Counted from the first letter of the stretch, positions 18,162 through 27,546 are shown. The stretch is DNA of 64,000 nt from Verrucomicrobiota bacterium (GCA_018240025.1 JAFEGM010000055.1:480-64479); one strand, 5' to 3'. Numbers and translations are program-made. The notes: generated from the letters alone by a model not told the origin.

Positions 18162-19898
18162 ATGTCCAGGGTCGACGTCGACGAAATGCCGGAGCTGCCA
18201 CGCTGGCCGTGGGTCACGCTCATCGTGGTCATCGTGCTCGGAGCCCTTGTCCTCGCCGCCAAGCCGGTCGCCCGGCAAATCCGCGCCTGGCAGGCCCAAC
18301 GGCTGGCCAACGAGGCCGAGGCGCTGGGCCTGCGCGGCCAGGTGCGAGCGGCCCTCAAGCAACTGCAGGAAGCCGCCATCCTCTCCCCCGGCGAGCCCGA
18401 AGTGGCGCGGAAGATCGCGCACCTGCTCGGGGCGGTTTCCCCCGGCGAGCCGGGGACCGTTGCCGCTTGGGAGCGGGTGGCGCAGGCGCGGCCGGGTGCA
18501 GCGGTCGAGCTCGAACTGATCTTGCATCGTCTGCTCGGTGGAGGCGAGGCGACGGCCGCCCGCCGCGGCTATGAGGCGCTGCCCGGGGAAGCGCGCGAAT
18601 CGCTGCGGGGACGCTATCTGCGGGCGCTGCTCGATCTGCCCGGAAGTCGGGAGTCCGTCGGCCGCGCGCTGGAGGATTTGCTGCGCAGGCTACCTCCCCG
18701 CACCCAGCCGGGCCCCGCGGACTACAACACCGGCGCGCTGCGCCTGCTGCTGGCCCGCCTGCGGCTCGAGGGGGTGGCCGCGGAGCAGACGCAGGCGCTC
18801 GAGGTGCTGCGCGAACTGCAGCAGCTGCCGCTCTGGGCGCCGCAGGCGGGGCGGATGCTGCGCGATGCGCACCTGCAGCGCGGCGATTTCGCGGCGGCCC
18901 AGCGGGAGGCGGAAGCGTTGACGAAACTGCCCGAGGCGACGGCCGATTCCTTCCTCGGCGTGGCGGCCGTCCAACTGGCCTCCGGCGACCGGGCGGCGCT
19001 CCTGAAGACGATCACCGATCTGCGCGCCCGGGCGCGGGAGGATCGCATCCTCCTCGGGCTGCTGCTGGCCTGGCTGCATCAATCCGGCGAACGAGCCCTC
19101 GCGACCGAGATTGCCGAGCGGACCCCCGATGACGAACTTTGCACCGCAGCCGTGACTGTGGCGGTGATGCCGGTGCTGGATCGCGCCGGCTTGCTGGATC
19201 GACTGCGGCTCGTGGCGCGGAAGGGCGACTGGACCGGCCGCGAGGCGGAGCGTGAGGCCTGGCAGGCGCGGCTGGCCGCGCTCAGCAAGGAGCCGCTGGC
19301 CCGGCAAAAGGCCTGGGCCGATGCGCTGGAGGCGGCGGGAGATCAGACCGGAACCTTGCGCCGCCTGCTCGAACTGGCGCGCGCCTGGGGTTGGACGCGG
19401 GAGGCCGAATCGGTGCTGGCGCGCCTCGCGTTGCAGCCCACCGCCGATCGCACCGTGCTGGAGGATTGGTGGCAGACCAATGTGGCGCTCCGTTCCGCGC
19501 GTGGCGTCCTATCGGCGTGCCGGCGGCTGCTCGAGTCGGGCGATCGCTCCCTGCCGGTGCGCAACGACTACGCCGCCATGGCGCTCCTGCTCGGCGAGGA
19601 CACCGCGCGGGCGCAGCGGCTGGCGCTGGAAAACTACGAGGCGCGCCCGAACGACGCCATCTTTCTGACGACCTACGCCGCCTCGCTCCGCCTGCAGGGC
19701 CGCTTGGACGACGCCGCGCGCCTGCTGGCCTCGGCCCCGCCCAACGCGCCGGCGGTGATCTTCGAGCGTGTGCGTCTGCTCGCCGCGCAAGGCCGGCGGG
19801 AGGAGGCGTCGGGCCTCGCCGCACAGGTGCCGGCTTCCGTGCTGTTCCCCGAGCAGGCGGCCTGGCTGGCCGAACTCCGGCGGACGAGTGTGCGCTGA
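18162..19898 (+). CDS. Membrane-anchored TPR-rich protein, function unknown
   Basis: 578 residues with one transmembrane helix at about 17-34 (WVTLIVVIVLGALVLAA). The rest is helical, rich in Ala, Leu, Arg and Glu, and arranged like degenerate tetratricopeptide repeats (for example RAALKQLQEAAILSPGEPEVARKI and LRLQGRLDDAARLLASAPPNAP). No enzymatic motif is seen. Such anchored TPR proteins usually scaffold envelope or polysaccharide machinery. The gene starts 23 bases after the spermidine synthase stop and is likely in the same transcript. Confidence 0.72.
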   Translation: MSRVDVDEMPELPRWPWVTLIVVIVLGALVLAAKPVARQIRAWQAQRLANEAEALGLRGQVRAALKQLQEAAILSPGEPEVARKIAHLLGAVSPGEPGTVAAWERVAQARPGAAVELELILHRLLGGGEATAARRGYEALPGEARESLRGRYLRALLDLPGSRESVGRALEDLLRRLPPRTQPGPADYNTGALRLLLARLRLEGVAAEQTQALEVLRELQQLPLWAPQAGRMLRDAHLQRGDFAAAQREAEALTKLPEATADSFLGVAAVQLASGDRAALLKTITDLRARAREDRILLGLLLAWLHQSGERALATEIAERTPDDELCTAAVTVAVMPVLDRAGLLDRLRLVARKGDWTGREAEREAWQARLAALSKEPLARQKAWADALEAAGDQTGTLRRLLELARAWGWTREAESVLARLALQPTADRTVLEDWWQTNVALRSARGVLSACRRLLESGDRSLPVRNDYAAMALLLGEDTARAQRLALENYEARPNDAIFLTTYAASLRLQGRLDDAARLLASAPPNAPAVIFERVRLLAAQGRREEASGLAAQVPASVLFPEQAAWLAELRRTSVR

Positions 19899-19998
19899 TT
19901 CGCAGGATTCGGTGACAGTGCCGAAGGTACAGTGTTGTTTTTATTTGCCTTTCCCCTCCTTTTCGCCCACAACCGTGCCACCCGTCGCTCCTTACCTT

Positions 19999-20823
19999 AT
20001 GAAAACCTCTTTCCGCCTCGCGCTCGTCCTCGGTGCAGCCTTCGCCTTCGCCGCTACGCTCCCGGCGCAATCGGTTGTGACCGTCGGCGCGCTCGGCACG
20101 CCGTCCAACGGCGAGAATTTCTGGACCAACGGCCCCGTCGGCAATCTGAACACCTCGGCCACGCTGAACTTCGGCTTCGGCGGAACCTACGGACCTTCCG
20201 GCGACCAACGCCCGGGCCTGCAGATGACAGCTTATTCCGGGCAGCTGGCGGCGGTGGAGTTCAACAATTTCACGACGGGCATCGGTACGCTGAACCAGTT
20301 CCTGGGCGGCAATTACACGTGGTCTGCGCAGGCGGGTGACCAGGTTTCATTCAAGCTTTCGCTGGTCGGCCTCAGCGGCGGCAGTCCGGTCTTCCGCGGC
20401 TCGCTGGTCTATGTGCCCTCCCTCCAGACGGGCGGAAACACGGGCGTCGACACGTGGTACACGGAGTCGTTCACCCAGAGCTCGGGCCTCTTCTTCTCGA
20501 CCTTCCCCGGCGCGGGCGGGCAAACCAATCTGCAGACGCTGGCCAGTTGGCTGAGCTCGCCGCTGCTGACCAGCGGGCTCGACACACCCACCTTGGCGGT
20601 CTTCTCGGTCCAGCTCGGGGTCGGTTCCTCGGGGCCGCACTCGACCTTCCAGGCGACGGTCAATCAGTTGGTACTGAACATCTCGGGCGCCAGCACGTTC
20701 GGCGCCGGGACGACCCCCTACACGGTCAATTTCGTCCCCGAGCCCGGCACCATTCTGGCCGGTGTCTTCGGCGTCGGTGCGCTGGCCGGCCTCGTCGTGC
20801 GTCGGGTCCGCGCGCGCCGCTAA
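19999..20823 (+). CDS. PEP-CTERM sorting-domain protein
   Basis: 274 residues. A signal peptide (MKTSFRLALVLGAAFAFAA) is followed by a Gly/Thr/Asn-rich extracellular part and a C-terminal PEP-CTERM anchor: VPEPGT, a hydrophobic segment (LAGVFGVGALAGLVV), then RRVRARR. Such proteins are recognised and cleaved by exosortase and are usually linked to exopolysaccharide. The exosortase is not in this window, but glycosyltransferase genes lie 1-3 kb downstream. The specific function of the extracellular part is unknown. Confidence 0.88.
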   Translation: MKTSFRLALVLGAAFAFAATLPAQSVVTVGALGTPSNGENFWTNGPVGNLNTSATLNFGFGGTYGPSGDQRPGLQMTAYSGQLAAVEFNNFTTGIGTLNQFLGGNYTWSAQAGDQVSFKLSLVGLSGGSPVFRGSLVYVPSLQTGGNTGVDTWYTESFTQSSGLFFSTFPGAGGQTNLQTLASWLSSPLLTSGLDTPTLAVFSVQLGVGSSGPHSTFQATVNQLVLNISGASTFGAGTTPYTVNFVPEPGTILAGVFGVGALAGLVVRRVRARR

Positions 20824-20841
20824 CCGTTCCGCGGCACGCGC

Positions 20842-21990
20842 ATGGGAAGTTTGGCGACCGGCCGTCGTCGGATCGGCCAGGTTTGGCTCGGCCTGCTGCT
20901 GGCCCTGTGGCTGGTGCGGCCTGCCGCTGCGCAACGCAGCGGCGCAGTCGAGCTGACTGTCCGGCATGCCCCTCAGGCTTTCGTGGTGGCCGGGCAGCGC
21001 CGACTTTTCTTCGAGGTGATGATCGAGGCGCCGCCCGACGGAGCCCGGGTGCAGGCCCAGACGCTGCAGAAGGTCGAAATCACGCTGGCCGGCCGGCCGC
21101 CCATCGTCTGGCAGGGCGCCGAACTGGCGGCCCGGTTGCAGCCTTTGTCCAAGCGTGCCCCGGGTGGCACGCCTGCGCCGGTGCGTCCGCCGGCCATCCT
21201 TTACGCGGAGGTGAGCCTGCCGCTCGACGCCAAGGTTCCCGCCGAGCTTCGCGGGGTGCTGACCACCGAGGCTGGCGAGGGCGTGGTGACCGCGCGCATT
21301 AACCCCGCCGCCCCGGTCGTGCTGGGTCCACCGCTCAGCGGAGGCCCGTGGGTGGCGATCTACGATCCCGCCATGGCGCGGGGGCACCGCCGGGTCTGGT
21401 TCGATTTCTCTTCCGCCATGCACATCCCGGCGCGGTACGCGATCGACTTCGTCCGCCTCGACGACAAGGGCGCACTGACCAAGGGCGATGCCGCCCAGGT
21501 GGCCAACTGGCTCGGCTACCGCGCCGAGGTGCTGGCCGTGGCCGATGCGACCGTCGTCGGCGTCCGCTCGCATCTCGACGAAGAACCCACCGTCGAGAAG
21601 CCCCGCCGCGCGCTCTATGAAGCCAGCGGCAACTACATCTCCCTCGATCTCGGCGGTGGCCGCTACGTGCATTACGAGCACCTCCGCCCCGAGACCGCCA
21701 AAGTCCGCGTCGGCGACAAGGTGAAGCGCGGCCAGGTCCTGGCAGAGCTTGGCAACACCGGCGATTCCACCGGCCCGCACCTCCACCTCCACGTGAGCGA
21801 CGCCGCCACCCCTCTGGCCGGCGAAGGCCTGCCCTTCGTGCTCGAGCAGTTCGAATGGCTCGGCCAGTTCGAATCCCTCGACCGACTGGGCAAAGCCCCG
21901 TGGTCCCCGCGCCCCGCCGCCCAGCCCTCCGGCCGCCGGGGCGAAATGCCCCGCGAGAATTCAGTCATCAGCCTCGCTGAGCCTCGCTGA
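20842..21990 (+). CDS. M23-family (LytM) metallopeptidase, secreted
   Basis: 382 residues with a signal-anchor or signal peptide (IGQVWLGLLLALWLV...AAAQ). The C-terminal part is a LytM/M23 domain. The first metal ligands are probably in MHIPARYAIDF, and the second motif is HLHLHV in GDSTGPHLHLHV, with the conserved GNYISLDLGGGRYVHYEHL between. Family enzymes cleave peptide cross-bridges in peptidoglycan. The last codons (SLAEPR and stop) lie within the long inverted repeat that begins at 21981. It begins 18 bases after the PEP-CTERM gene. Confidence 0.87.
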   Translation: MGSLATGRRRIGQVWLGLLLALWLVRPAAAQRSGAVELTVRHAPQAFVVAGQRRLFFEVMIEAPPDGARVQAQTLQKVEITLAGRPPIVWQGAELAARLQPLSKRAPGGTPAPVRPPAILYAEVSLPLDAKVPAELRGVLTTEAGEGVVTARINPAAPVVLGPPLSGGPWVAIYDPAMARGHRRVWFDFSSAMHIPARYAIDFVRLDDKGALTKGDAAQVANWLGYRAEVLAVADATVVGVRSHLDEEPTVEKPRRALYEASGNYISLDLGGGRYVHYEHLRPETAKVRVGDKVKRGQVLAELGNTGDSTGPHLHLHVSDAATPLAGEGLPFVLEQFEWLGQFESLDRLGKAPWSPRPAAQPSGRRGEMPRENSVISLAEPR

Positions 21991-22094
21991 AGCTCGGCAT
22001 AGGCAATAGAAAATAGGCAATAGGCGATAGATTCGAGCGCACACCTATTGCCTATAGACTATTGCCTATTGCCTATGCCGAGCTTCAGCGAGGC
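21981..22094. repeat. 29-bp perfect inverted repeat with CTATTGC heptamers between convergent genes
   Basis: Arms 21981-22009 and 22066-22094 are exact reverse complements over 29 bases. The 56-base spacer is itself made of CTATTGC/GCAATAG words on both strands, so the stem can extend inward. The left arm contains the last codons of the M23 gene, and the right arm contains the last nine codons and stop of the WecG-type gene. Both proteins therefore end in related sequences (SLAEPR and SLAEARHRQ). It could serve as a bidirectional terminator. Confidence 0.93.
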
Positions 22095-22860
22095 TTGTGC
22101 CGTGCGCGGCGATCAGGCGGAAGAGCGGGAGGGCGTCCCAGTAGCGGCGGCCGAATTGGGCGGGGGAGGAGAGGATGCGCAGGAACCAGCCGAGATAGTA
22201 GCGGTCGGCCCAGGGCGGGATGTTGGCCTGGCGACCGGTCAGGAAGGCGATGGCGGCGCCGGTGCAGAGGATGGTGGGGCGGTAGCTGAGAGACTCCCGC
22301 AGGTGCCAGCCGAGCGGTTCCTGGGTACCGCCGCCGACATTGAGCACGACGACGGAAGGACGGCGGCGCTCGAGGATTTCCACCAGCCGCGGATCGGTCA
22401 CGAGGCGGTGGCCCTCCGCATCGCGCTCGGTGTACCGCGGGGCGAGGTAGCAGTCGTCCTCAGTCAGCGCCGTGCAGCCCTGGGCGCGCAGCCAGGCGAG
22501 GTTGACGGCCTGATCCTCCGGGCTCGGCATGACCCAGAAGGAGCCGCGGCCGGCCTGCTGGACGAGGTGCGGAATGAGCAGGCGCAGGTACTCGAGTCCG
22601 GAAAGTCGGCTCAGGCGTTCTCCGCCCGCGACTCGGGTGCGGAGATTCCAGGCCAGCACCATGGCGCCGCTGTCGGGCAGGACGAAGTCGGCCCCGAGCA
22701 GGGCGGTGCGGTAATGCGGTTCGGTGCAGAAGTCGTTGGCCAGCCCCGGGCCGGACGGCACCACCACGAGTCCGCCCGCCAGCGTCAGCGCCAGCGCCTC
22801 CTCGGCCGGATTGGCCACGAAGGGCAGGCCGAGGATCTGGACGGTGCGGAGGACAGGCAT
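22066..22860 (-). CDS. WecG/TagA/CpsF family glycosyltransferase
   Basis: 264 residues from ATG 22860. An upstream ATG at 22893 would add 11 residues of no family character. Family features are VVVPSGPGLA, then ADFVLPDSGAMVLAWN, SFWVMPSPEDQ, VVLNVGGGTQEP, and the membrane-associating C-terminal GRQANIPPWADRYYLGW. Members transfer ManNAc-type sugars onto lipid-linked GlcNAc at the inner membrane during surface glycan assembly. The C-terminus runs into the inverted repeat, which supplies the stop codon. It is divergent from a GT4 gene, suggesting a shared polysaccharide locus. Confidence 0.86.
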   Translation of the reverse strand: MPVLRTVQILGLPFVANPAEEALALTLAGGLVVVPSGPGLANDFCTEPHYRTALLGADFVLPDSGAMVLAWNLRTRVAGGERLSRLSGLEYLRLLIPHLVQQAGRGSFWVMPSPEDQAVNLAWLRAQGCTALTEDDCYLAPRYTERDAEGHRLVTDPRLVEILERRRPSVVVLNVGGGTQEPLGWHLRESLSYRPTILCTGAAIAFLTGRQANIPPWADRYYLGWFLRILSSPAQFGRRYWDALPLFRLIAAHGTSLAEARHRQ

Positions 22861-22964
22861 GGCGGAGCAGGATTGAAAGCGGAATGCCGGCAAAGGGCAA
22901 AGGCGAGCGTGCGCTCTTCCCGCCTTGCTTCGAAATCGTGCCGCCCGGAATCTGCGCCTCGCCC

Positions 22965-24095
22965 ATGCGCCTCGTCCTGACCGTGCCCGACCTCGTCGCC
23001 ACCAGTGGCGGTCCGTCGCGCAGTGTGCCGGCGCTGGCCACGGCGTTGGCGCAGGCGGGGGCCGAGGTGGAGATCTTCACCCGCGACGACCCCGACGGGG
23101 CGCCGCCGCGCCTCGCGCCCGACCCGGCCCTGGTCCGGACCCACGCCGTGCGGGTGCCGGCGGGGCGCTGGCGCGATCTCCGGGTGGTGCCGCCGCTGCG
23201 CCAGGCCTTGCGGGCGAGGCTGGCGCGGGGGGACGTCGATCTGCTGCACGATGCCGGCATCTGGCTGCCCTCGAATCACGTCGCCGCCGCCGAGGCGAGG
23301 CGTGCGCGGGTGCCTTACGTCATCAGTCCCCGAGGCATGCTGGAGCCCTGGGCGGTGGGCTTTCGCGCGTGGAAAAAGCGGCTGGCCTGGACCCTGTTTC
23401 AGGGGCGCGATGTGGCCGGCGCCGCGGCGCTGCACGCCACCGCCGCGGCCGAGGCGGATGGCTTCCGTGCGCTTGGGCTGACCCAGCGCATCATTACGCT
23501 GCCGAATGGCGTCGAGCTCCCGCCACCGGGCGAGCCGATTCCGCCCGCCGCCGGCGAGCCGCGCACTGCGCTCTTCCTTTCGCGCCTGCATCCGAAGAAG
23601 GGCTTGGTCGAATTGGTCCAAGCCTGGGCGGCGGTGCGCCCGCCCGGCTGGCGGCTGCGGCTGATCGGACACGACAACACCGGCCACACGCCCGAGGTCG
23701 AGGCGGCCATCCGCGCCGCCGGTGTGGCCGATTCCGTGCGGGTGGAGCCGCCCGTGGAGGGCGCAGAACGCTGGCGCACCTATCGCTCGGCCGAGTTGTT
23801 CGTGCTTCCGAGCTACTCCGAGAATTTCGGCTTGGTCGTGGCCGAGGCCCTGGCCTGCGGCGTGCCGGTCATCACCACCACCGCGACGCCTTGGGCCGGC
23901 TTGGTCGAGCGCCGCGCCGGCTGGTGGATCGAATGCGGTCGCGACCCACTCGTGCCGGCGCTGTGCGAAGCCACCGGCCTGCCGGGGGAAGCGCTGCGTG
24001 CCATGGGCGAACGCGGCGCGACCTGGGTGCGCGAGGAATTCAGCTGGGAGCGCATCGGCCGCGCCATGCTGGCGGCGTATCGGGACCTGCGCTGA
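22965..24095 (+). CDS. Glycosyltransferase family 4
   Basis: 376 residues, GT-B fold. The N-terminus has the GT4 opening LTVPDLVATSGGPSRSVPALATAL. The C-terminal donor domain shows LFLSRLHPKKGLVELVQAW and then FVLPSYSENFGLVVAEALACG, the E-x7-E motif of retaining GT4 enzymes. Donor and acceptor are unknown. The ATG at 22965 directly starts the first beta strand; the longer frame adds sequence that lies in the promoter region of the divergent gene. With the neighbouring WecG-type gene it suggests a small glycan assembly cluster. Confidence 0.88.
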   Translation: MRLVLTVPDLVATSGGPSRSVPALATALAQAGAEVEIFTRDDPDGAPPRLAPDPALVRTHAVRVPAGRWRDLRVVPPLRQALRARLARGDVDLLHDAGIWLPSNHVAAAEARRARVPYVISPRGMLEPWAVGFRAWKKRLAWTLFQGRDVAGAAALHATAAAEADGFRALGLTQRIITLPNGVELPPPGEPIPPAAGEPRTALFLSRLHPKKGLVELVQAWAAVRPPGWRLRLIGHDNTGHTPEVEAAIRAAGVADSVRVEPPVEGAERWRTYRSAELFVLPSYSENFGLVVAEALACGVPVITTTATPWAGLVERRAGWWIECGRDPLVPALCEATGLPGEALRAMGERGATWVREEFSWERIGRAMLAAYRDLR

Positions 24096-24155
24096 GGCTT
24101 TGCGCTGCGGGTCGATTCCCTTGCCGGAGCGGAATTTGACCGCTCAGTTCCGCGC

Positions 24156-24854
24156 ATGCCGCACGTCTTTCCCGCCGCCGACTATCTCGATCTCGCGCAC
24201 ACCGCGCATGCCCGACTGTTCGCCGGAACCGCGCAGGTCTGGGAGCCCATCGGGCGCCTGGCGGCCTACCTGCGGGCGGAATTGCGTCCGGCCAATCACG
24301 GTCGCGTGCTGGGCCAGCCGTGGATCGGGCCCGACGTCTACATCGGTGAAGGCACGGTCATCGAGCCCGGCGCCATGATCAAAGGCCCCGCCTGGATCGG
24401 CCGGAACTGCGAGATCCGCCACGGCGCCTACATCCGCGAGAATGTCGTGGTCGGCGACGGCGCGGTCCTCGGCAACTCCTGCGAGTTCAAGAACTGCCTG
24501 CTCTTCGACGGCGTGCAGGTGCCGCATTTCAACTACGTGGGCGACTCCATCCTCGGCCACAAGGCCCACCTCGGGGCCGGCGTCATCCTCTCGAACGTGC
24601 GCCTCGACCACGCCGAGGTCGAGGTCACCTGCGCCGACGGCACGCGCGTCGGCAGCGGCCTGCGGAAGTTCGGCGCCATCGTGGGCGACTTCGCCGAGAT
24701 CGGGTGCAACTCCGTGCTCAATCCCGGCTCGCTCATCGGCCGTCATGGCATGGTCTATCCCACCACCGCCTGGCACGGCGTGCTGCCGGCGAATGCGGTG
24801 GCGCGCGGCTCGGGCCGCCCGAGCGTGCTGGAGCGCAAGCGCCGGGCGGGCTGA
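24156..24854 (+). CDS. Left-handed beta-helix (hexapeptide repeat) protein, nucleotidyltransferase-tail-like
   Basis: 232 residues. The middle carries hexapeptide repeats ([37 protein letters not shown]). They are followed by [20 protein letters not shown] and [30 protein letters not shown], features of the C-terminal acyltransferase half of GlmU-type or sugar-phosphate nucleotidyltransferases. The N-terminal nucleotidyltransferase domain is missing, so this is a free-standing beta-helix protein. An acetyl-CoA-dependent transfer to a sugar phosphate is possible but not shown. It starts 60 bases after the GT4 gene. Confidence 0.8.
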   Translation: MPHVFPAADYLDLAHTAHARLFAGTAQVWEPIGRLAAYLRAELRPANHGRVLGQPWIGPDVYIGEGTVIEPGAMIKGPAWIGRNCEIRHGAYIRENVVVGDGAVLGNSCEFKNCLLFDGVQVPHFNYVGDSILGHKAHLGAGVILSNVRLDHAEVEVTCADGTRVGSGLRKFGAIVGDFAEIGCNSVLNPGSLIGRHGMVYPTTAWHGVLPANAVARGSGRPSVLERKRRAG

Positions 24855-24915
24855 CTCGGAAGACGGACCTTCGGGTTTCGAGAAGCAGCATTCGAGGCTA
24901 CAGAGCGGGCTCGCA

Positions 24916-25713
24916 ATGTCCCCGACCTCAGCTCCCGCTCCGCTCGTCATCGCCGGCCGCACCATCCGCTCGCGTCTGTTCGCGGGCACCGGGAAGTTCG
25001 CCTCGAACGAAGTCATGCGCGACACGCTGGCGGCCAGCGGCGCGGAGATCGTGACGGTGGCGCTGCGCCGGGCCGACCTGAGCGGGAAGAAAGACCCGTT
25101 CGCCAACATCCTCGATTTCATCGACCCGCAGCGCTACCTGCTCCTGCCCAACACCAGCGGCGCCATGAACGCGGAGGAGGCGGTGCGGCTGGCGCGCCTC
25201 GCGGTCACGGCCGGGCTGCCGAATTGGGTCAAGCTCGAGATCCATCCCGACCCGCGCTACCTGCTGCCCGATCCGGTCGAGACCTTCAAGGCGGCCGAGA
25301 TCCTGGTGAAGGAGGGCTTCGTGGTGCTGCCCTACATCAATGCCGATCCGGTTCTGGCCAAGCGCCTGCAGGAGATCGGCACGGCCACGGTCATGCCGCT
25401 CGGTTCGCCCATCGGGAGCAACCGCGGCATCGAAACGCGCGCGCAGATTTCCATCATCGTCGAGCAGGCCACCGTCCCGGTGGTGGTCGATGCCGGCATC
25501 GGCGCGCCCAGCCACGCGGCCGAGGCGATGGAACTGGGCGCGGACGCGGTGCTGATCAACACGGCGCTGGCCATCCCGCAGGATCCCATCCGCATGGCCC
25601 GCGCCTTCGCCGCCGCGGTCGAGGCCGGACGTGCGGCCTATGAGATCGGCTTGGGCACCGCCCAGCGCGAGGCCAGCGCGACCAGTCCGCTGACCGGGTT
25701 TCTCCAGCATTGA
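24916..25713 (+). CDS. thiG: Thiazole synthase
   Basis: 265 residues, TIM-barrel. It forms the thiazole phosphate of thiamine from 1-deoxyxylulose-5-phosphate, dehydroglycine and ThiS thiocarboxylate. Visible are the start [18 protein letters not shown], the substrate lysine in [48 protein letters not shown], and [30 protein letters not shown]. The length is typical. No thiS, thiF or thiH is adjacent, so it is an isolated pathway gene here. I see no TPP riboswitch in the 61 bases upstream. Confidence 0.95.
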   Translation: MSPTSAPAPLVIAGRTIRSRLFAGTGKFASNEVMRDTLAASGAEIVTVALRRADLSGKKDPFANILDFIDPQRYLLLPNTSGAMNAEEAVRLARLAVTAGLPNWVKLEIHPDPRYLLPDPVETFKAAEILVKEGFVVLPYINADPVLAKRLQEIGTATVMPLGSPIGSNRGIETRAQISIIVEQATVPVVVDAGIGAPSHAAEAMELGADAVLINTALAIPQDPIRMARAFAAAVEAGRAAYEIGLGTAQREASATSPLTGFLQH

Positions 25714-25759
25714 GCCGCGCGGAATCTCCGTTCACCTTGGCGCTCTCACCCCGCCCGCC

Positions 25760-26554
25760 ATGCCCGAAGGTTCCACGCTCACCGGCGACATCCGCCATCA
25801 CCCGCGCTTCGCCTCGAACCTGCTCGGCAACAAGCGCGACGTCTGGGTGTATCTCCCGCCGGGCTACCGCCGCTCGCGGATGCGCTACCCGGTGCTCTAC
25901 CTGCACGACGGGCAGAACTGTTTCGATCGCACGACGGCTTTCGGCGGCGTGGAATGGGGAGTGGACGAAGCCGCCGAGCGCCTGATCGCGGCCGGCGAGA
26001 TGGCGCCCACGATCATCGTCGCGGTGGCCAATGCGGGCGAAGGCCGCCTGCACGAGTACGCGCCGACCGCCGGCGCCTTCGACTCCCGCAAGCCGCATCT
26101 GCGCTCGAAGGGCCTGGCCCGGAAATACGGCCGCTTCCTCATGCAGGAGCTGAAACCGTTCATCGATTCGCACTACCGCACGCGTCCGGAGGCCGAAAAC
26201 ACCGGCCTGCTCGGCTCGTCCATGGGCGGACTGGTCACCCTCAGCCTCGGGCTGTGGTATCCGAAATTCTTCCGCCGGCTGGGCGTGGTCTCGCCCTCGA
26301 TCTGGTGGGACGACGGCGTGCTCTATCGGATGGTCGACAAGCTCAAGCACAAGACCCCGCTGCGCATCTGGCTCGACATGGGGACCGAGGAGATGGGCTG
26401 GGGCCGCGTGCGCATCCTCCGCGATTGCCTGACCGAGAAGGGCTGGCGGCTGGGCGATGACCTGCATTACCTCGAGATCCCCGGCGGCACCCACACTGAG
26501 GCCGCCTGGGCCGCGCGGGTGGATAAGATTTTGAAATGGCTGTTTCCGAAATGA
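25760..26554 (+). CDS. Alpha/beta hydrolase, enterochelin esterase-like (Esterase D family)
   Basis: 264 residues without a signal peptide. Family features are RDVWVYLPPGYRR, YPVLYLHDGQNCFD, the nucleophile elbow GLLGSSMGG (Ser in GSSMG), an acidic segment DMGTEEMGWG, and a late histidine in GGTHTEAAW. The triad looks complete. Natural substrates of this family range from siderophores to acyl esters, and none can be chosen here. It ends shortly before a purine-word repeat region. Confidence 0.85.
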   Translation: MPEGSTLTGDIRHHPRFASNLLGNKRDVWVYLPPGYRRSRMRYPVLYLHDGQNCFDRTTAFGGVEWGVDEAAERLIAAGEMAPTIIVAVANAGEGRLHEYAPTAGAFDSRKPHLRSKGLARKYGRFLMQELKPFIDSHYRTRPEAENTGLLGSSMGGLVTLSLGLWYPKFFRRLGVVSPSIWWDDGVLYRMVDKLKHKTPLRIWLDMGTEEMGWGRVRILRDCLTEKGWRLGDDLHYLEIPGGTHTEAAWAARVDKILKWLFPK

Positions 26555-26859
26555 GGGGCTGAAAGTCCGAAGATCGAAACTCGAAGCTCGAAGGAAACTC
26601 GAAGATCAAAGCTCCAAGAACCTCCGATGTGTGCCCTCCTGGCGCGCCCGGCCAACCGATCAAAAAGAGCGAGCGGAAACACAACGAGCCCTTCCTTCTC
26701 TCCTCCGACTGCAAAGACCGAACGGGGGGCTTCGAACTTCAAGTTTCGAGTTTCCTTCGAGTTTGCCTCTTTCAAAAAAGATGCCTGAGAGGCTATCTCG
26801 CTTCGCTCGGTTCGAGTTTCGGATTTCGAGTTTCTTCGAAGACGTAAAGGCGAGCTGAA
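26555..26859. repeat. Gene-free region of TCGAA/CGAAG words with imperfect inverted repeats
   Basis: This 305-base gap between the esterase and the MBL hydrolase holds many short words. CGAAACTCGAAGCTCGAAGG and related repeats lie at 26565-26620. The reverse-complement forms TTCGAGTTTCCTTCGAG lie at 26744-26765 and again at 26811-26840 (TTCGAGTTTC, TTTCGAGTTTCTTCGAAG). About 16 bases match exactly between the arms. Open frames through it encode only Phe/Glu/Ser/Arg low-complexity peptides and are not genes. Confidence 0.75.
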
Positions 26860-27546
26860 ATGAGCATCGCGCCCCTCGCGCCCGGCCTCTGGCGGCTGCG
26901 GGCCAACATCGTCGCGTGCTATCTGCTGCGCGACGCCGACGGCTTCGGCCTGATCGATTCGGGTTGGATCGGGAGTCGCGCCCTGATCGGCCGGGCGCTG
27001 CGCGAGCAGGGAGCCGATTGGAGTGCGCTGCAGCTCCTCCTGCTCACCCACGGCCACATTGACCACGTCGGCAATGCGGCCTGGCTGCAGGAACGCTCGC
27101 CCGAACTGCGCGTGCGCGTCCATGCTGCCGACACGGGCCACGCCGGCGGCCGGCACGCGTATCGCGGTCTCAGTCGAGTCTGCGGCTGGTTGGAAGGGTG
27201 CGCCCGCCCGCTGACCGGCTTCCGCCCGCCGCGGCTGGCCGAACCGCTGGCCGACGGCGAGGTCATCGAGCGCTTCGGCGGACTCGAGGTCGTGCACCTG
27301 CCCGGTCACACGGCGGGGCATTGCGGACTGATCCATCGCGCCACCGGCTGGCTGTTCTGCGGCGATCTCTTCAGCACCACGCTCGGGATCTTCCACTGGC
27401 CGCCGCCTTTCCTCAACAGCGCCTCGGCCGCCTTCCCGGCGACCCATGCCCGCGCCGCGGCGCTGCCGGTCGGCGGCTTCCTGCCCGCACACTGCGACAA
27501 TGCGCCTCCGGAGACCCAGAGGGAGCGATTCCTCCGGCACTGCTGA
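26860..27546 (+). CDS. Metallo-beta-lactamase-fold hydrolase
   Basis: 228 residues. The metal-binding motif THGHIDHVGNA (HxHxDH) is present, along with LPGHTAGHCG for the third metal ligand, CGDLFS for the bridging Asp, and a late PAHCDN. This is the glyoxalase-II/general MBL layout. The class includes thioesterases, lactonases and nucleases, so the substrate is open. No signal peptide is seen, so it is probably cytoplasmic. The gene converges with an HxlR-type regulator (24 bases between stops). Confidence 0.87.
   Translation: MSIAPLAPGLWRLRANIVACYLLRDADGFGLIDSGWIGSRALIGRALREQGADWSALQLLLLTHGHIDHVGNAAWLQERSPELRVRVHAADTGHAGGRHAYRGLSRVCGWLEGCARPLTGFRPPRLAEPLADGEVIERFGGLEVVHLPGHTAGHCGLIHRATGWLFCGDLFSTTLGIFHWPPPFLNSASAAFPATHARAAALPVGGFLPAHCDNAPPETQRERFLRHC

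Noticed and set aside
21981..22094. The 29-bp inverted repeat as insertion-sequence ends
   Set aside because: There is no transposase frame in the 56-base spacer and no target duplication is visible. A non-autonomous element remains possible but is unsupported.
24855..24915. A TPP riboswitch before thiG
   Set aside because: Only 61 bases are available and I find no CUGAGA or ACCUGA core.
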